Positions 62,963 through 64,000 of a DNA stretch of 64,000 nt are shown piece by piece. Source of the stretch: Algoriphagus alkaliphilus (lineage in GTDB: Bacteria; Bacteroidota; Bacteroidia; Cytophagales; Cyclobacteriaceae); the NCBI RefSeq assembly GCF_900103735.1, contig NZ_FMXE01000015.1, positions 1 through 64,000 of the forward strand. Direction: 5' to 3'. The notes under the pieces were generated by a model, which saw only the letters and a program-made list of their open reading frames with translations, was not told the DNA's origin and ran no database searches. How positions within the stretch are numbered: position 1 is the stretch's first letter; each line of letters opens with the position of its first letter. The position numbers and the translations under genes are program-made.

Positions 62963-63079
62963 ATGATAGACGGAAACCACCGGGCCTTAGCATTGAAGGA
63001 ACTCGGAATTACAAAAGCTTTGATCTTTGGAGGCGTCAGACCCAAACCAAATCTTTTTTTCTTAAAGCGGTCCTTTTAA
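62963..63079 (+). pseudogene. Possible ParB-like fragment (38 codons)
   Basis: A short frame from ATG 62963 to TAA 63077-63079 encodes MIDGNHRALALKELGITKAL. The DGNHRxxALKELG pattern is typical of ParB/sulfiredoxin-like nuclease domains. No start or remainder of such a gene surrounds it, so it looks like a remnant in the decayed right part of the island. Confidence 0.35.
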
Positions 63080-63100
63080 ATTCAGCTATTAAAAAGTAAA

Positions 63101-63127
63101 CCCGGCATAGTTCCGGGCTTTTTTTTT
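63101..63127 (+). terminator. Rho-independent terminator, plus strand
   Basis: CCCGG (63101-63105) pairs with CCGGG (63113-63117) and is followed by C and T9. It ends plus-strand transcription from the island's right margin before the tRNA. Confidence 0.7.
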
Positions 63128-63191
63128 GCGTCCGCTGGATCTAAAAAAATACTTTTTATCTAAAACCGTCCCCAATTCCGTCCCCAAAATG

Positions 63192-63222
63192 AAAAAAAAA
63201 ACCTCATACGTTAAGTATAAGG
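63192..63222 (-). terminator. Terminator now behind the initiator tRNA gene
   Basis: On the minus strand CCTTATAC (63222-63215) pairs with GTATGAGG (63209-63202), one wobble, and a T9-10 tract follows. It serves the tRNA gene after island insertion. The older terminator was displaced to 46217-46238. Confidence 0.65.
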
Positions 63223-63231
63223 GGTTCTGAG

Positions 63232-63304
<73 letters not shown>

Positions 63305-63370
63305 ATATTGTGATGCAAAGGTAAGGACAAACTCTCCAAAATCAAGTACCTTTGCAAAAAAAATATAAAA

Positions 63371-64000
63371 ATGCTCTCTCCTACTCATAAAGCCGGATTC
63401 GTAAATATTGTCGGCAAACCCAATGTAGGCAAGTCCACGCTCATGAATATCCTTGTGGGTGAGCGACTTTCGATTATTTCATCCAAAGCTCAAACGACTA
63501 GACATCGAATTTTAGGATTGATAAATACCGACGAATATCAGATTGTTTTTTCCGATACACCAGGTATGCTCAAACCAAAATACGAGCTGCATAAAAATAT
63601 GATGAGCTTTGTCAACCTATCATTAGAAGATGCAGATGTGATTGTTTTTGTGACTGATCTCTACGAAACAGAGGAAGAAATCGAAGATATAATTACCAAA
63701 ATCAACGCTTCGGGGGTTCCAGTTCTTTTGGTCATCAACAAAATCGACCTCGCAAAAGAAGGCCAACTGGACGAAGTTACCGCTTATTGGACATCTAGAA
63801 TCAAATCTGAAACGGTGATCCCGATTTCGGCATTAGAAAAATTTAATACAGAACGTATTCTACAGGAAATCCTGGACAGACTGCCAATACATCCACCATT
63901 TTATAACAAAGAGGAACTAACTGACCGGCCGGAGCGGTTCTTTGCCTCCGAGATCATTCGGGAAAAGATTTTCACCAACTACAAAAAAGAAATCCCCTAC
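63371..64000 (+). CDS. era: GTPase Era (runs off window)
   Basis: The frame opens at ATG 63371 and is still open at base 64000 (210 codons). The P-loop VGKPNVGKST, the switch region SSKAQTTRHRI (typical of Era), DTPG and NKID are all seen in order, followed by the start of the KH-linked part (RFFASEIIREKI). Era binds the 3' end of 16S rRNA and helps 30S assembly. The C-terminal KH domain lies beyond the window. Confidence 0.95.
   Translation, partial: MLSPTHKAGFVNIVGKPNVGKSTLMNILVGERLSIISSKAQTTRHRILGLINTDEYQIVFSDTPGMLKPKYELHKNMMSFVNLSLEDADVIVFVTDLYETEEEIEDIITKINASGVPVLLVINKIDLAKEGQLDEVTAYWTSRIKSETVIPISALEKFNTERILQEILDRLPIHPPFYNKEELTDRPERFFASEIIREKIFTNYKKEIPY

Overview
The window is a piece of a Bacteroidota chromosome. 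It is most likely from the Cytophagales/Cyclobacteriaceae (Algoriphagus-like), although the species cannot be read from the sequence. The grounds are a TonB-dependent receptor paired with a DUF4249 lipoprotein, a BlaI/M56 pair, a division and cell-wall cluster with an FtsL-like protein and a C39 peptidase transporter, TAnnTTTG-type promoters, and DUF6443/RHS proteins.

1-7.4 kb, accessory: a secreted-peptide locus on the minus strand. It encodes a peptidase-C39 ABC transporter with its HlyD partner, three short peptides with double-glycine leaders (two found here are below usual ORF cut-offs), two CPBP membrane proteases, small membrane proteins and an HTH regulator. The regulator itself ends in a double-glycine motif followed by an 18-residue tail. 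A second, broken copy of the regulator keeps that tail. Both copies sit in a 158-bp repeat placed directly before a peptide gene. An ISL3 transposase runs off the left edge.

7.8-16.7 kb, core metabolism: an SDR, two tandem M20 amidohydrolases that arose by duplication, a TonB receptor with a DUF4249 lipoprotein, purine nucleoside phosphorylase and an FMN reductase.

16.7-32.2 kb: the division and cell-wall (dcw) operon, transcribed mraZ-rsmH-ftsL-ftsI-murE-mraY-murD-ftsW-murG-murC-ftsQ-ftsA-ftsZ. Most junctions are 4-bp overlaps. An array of four 10-bp boxes precedes mraZ. MurG has no ATG, GTG or TTG start before its essential glycine loop.

32.5-46.2 kb: an M56 sensor protease with its BlaI repressor and three palindromic operators, then an SDR, an old yellow enzyme, an NRDE protein, a YpdA-type reductase, an Xre/RES toxin-antitoxin pair, guaB, two membrane proteins, an RsmB-type methyltransferase, prmC and DoxX.

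46.24-63.25 kb: a genomic island. An 18-bp direct repeat of the 3' end of an initiator tRNA-Met marks both ends, with the intact tRNA at the right. Inside are a Fic protein with an altered catalytic motif, an intact IS21 element, a cut IS1595 gene, an RHS polymorphic toxin with a candidate immunity gene, a partner RHS-type gene broken by a Trp-to-amber change, a RhuM/Fic protein, and fragments of IS4, IS66 and ISL3 elements. No integrase is visible. After the tRNA the chromosome resumes with era, which runs off the right edge.
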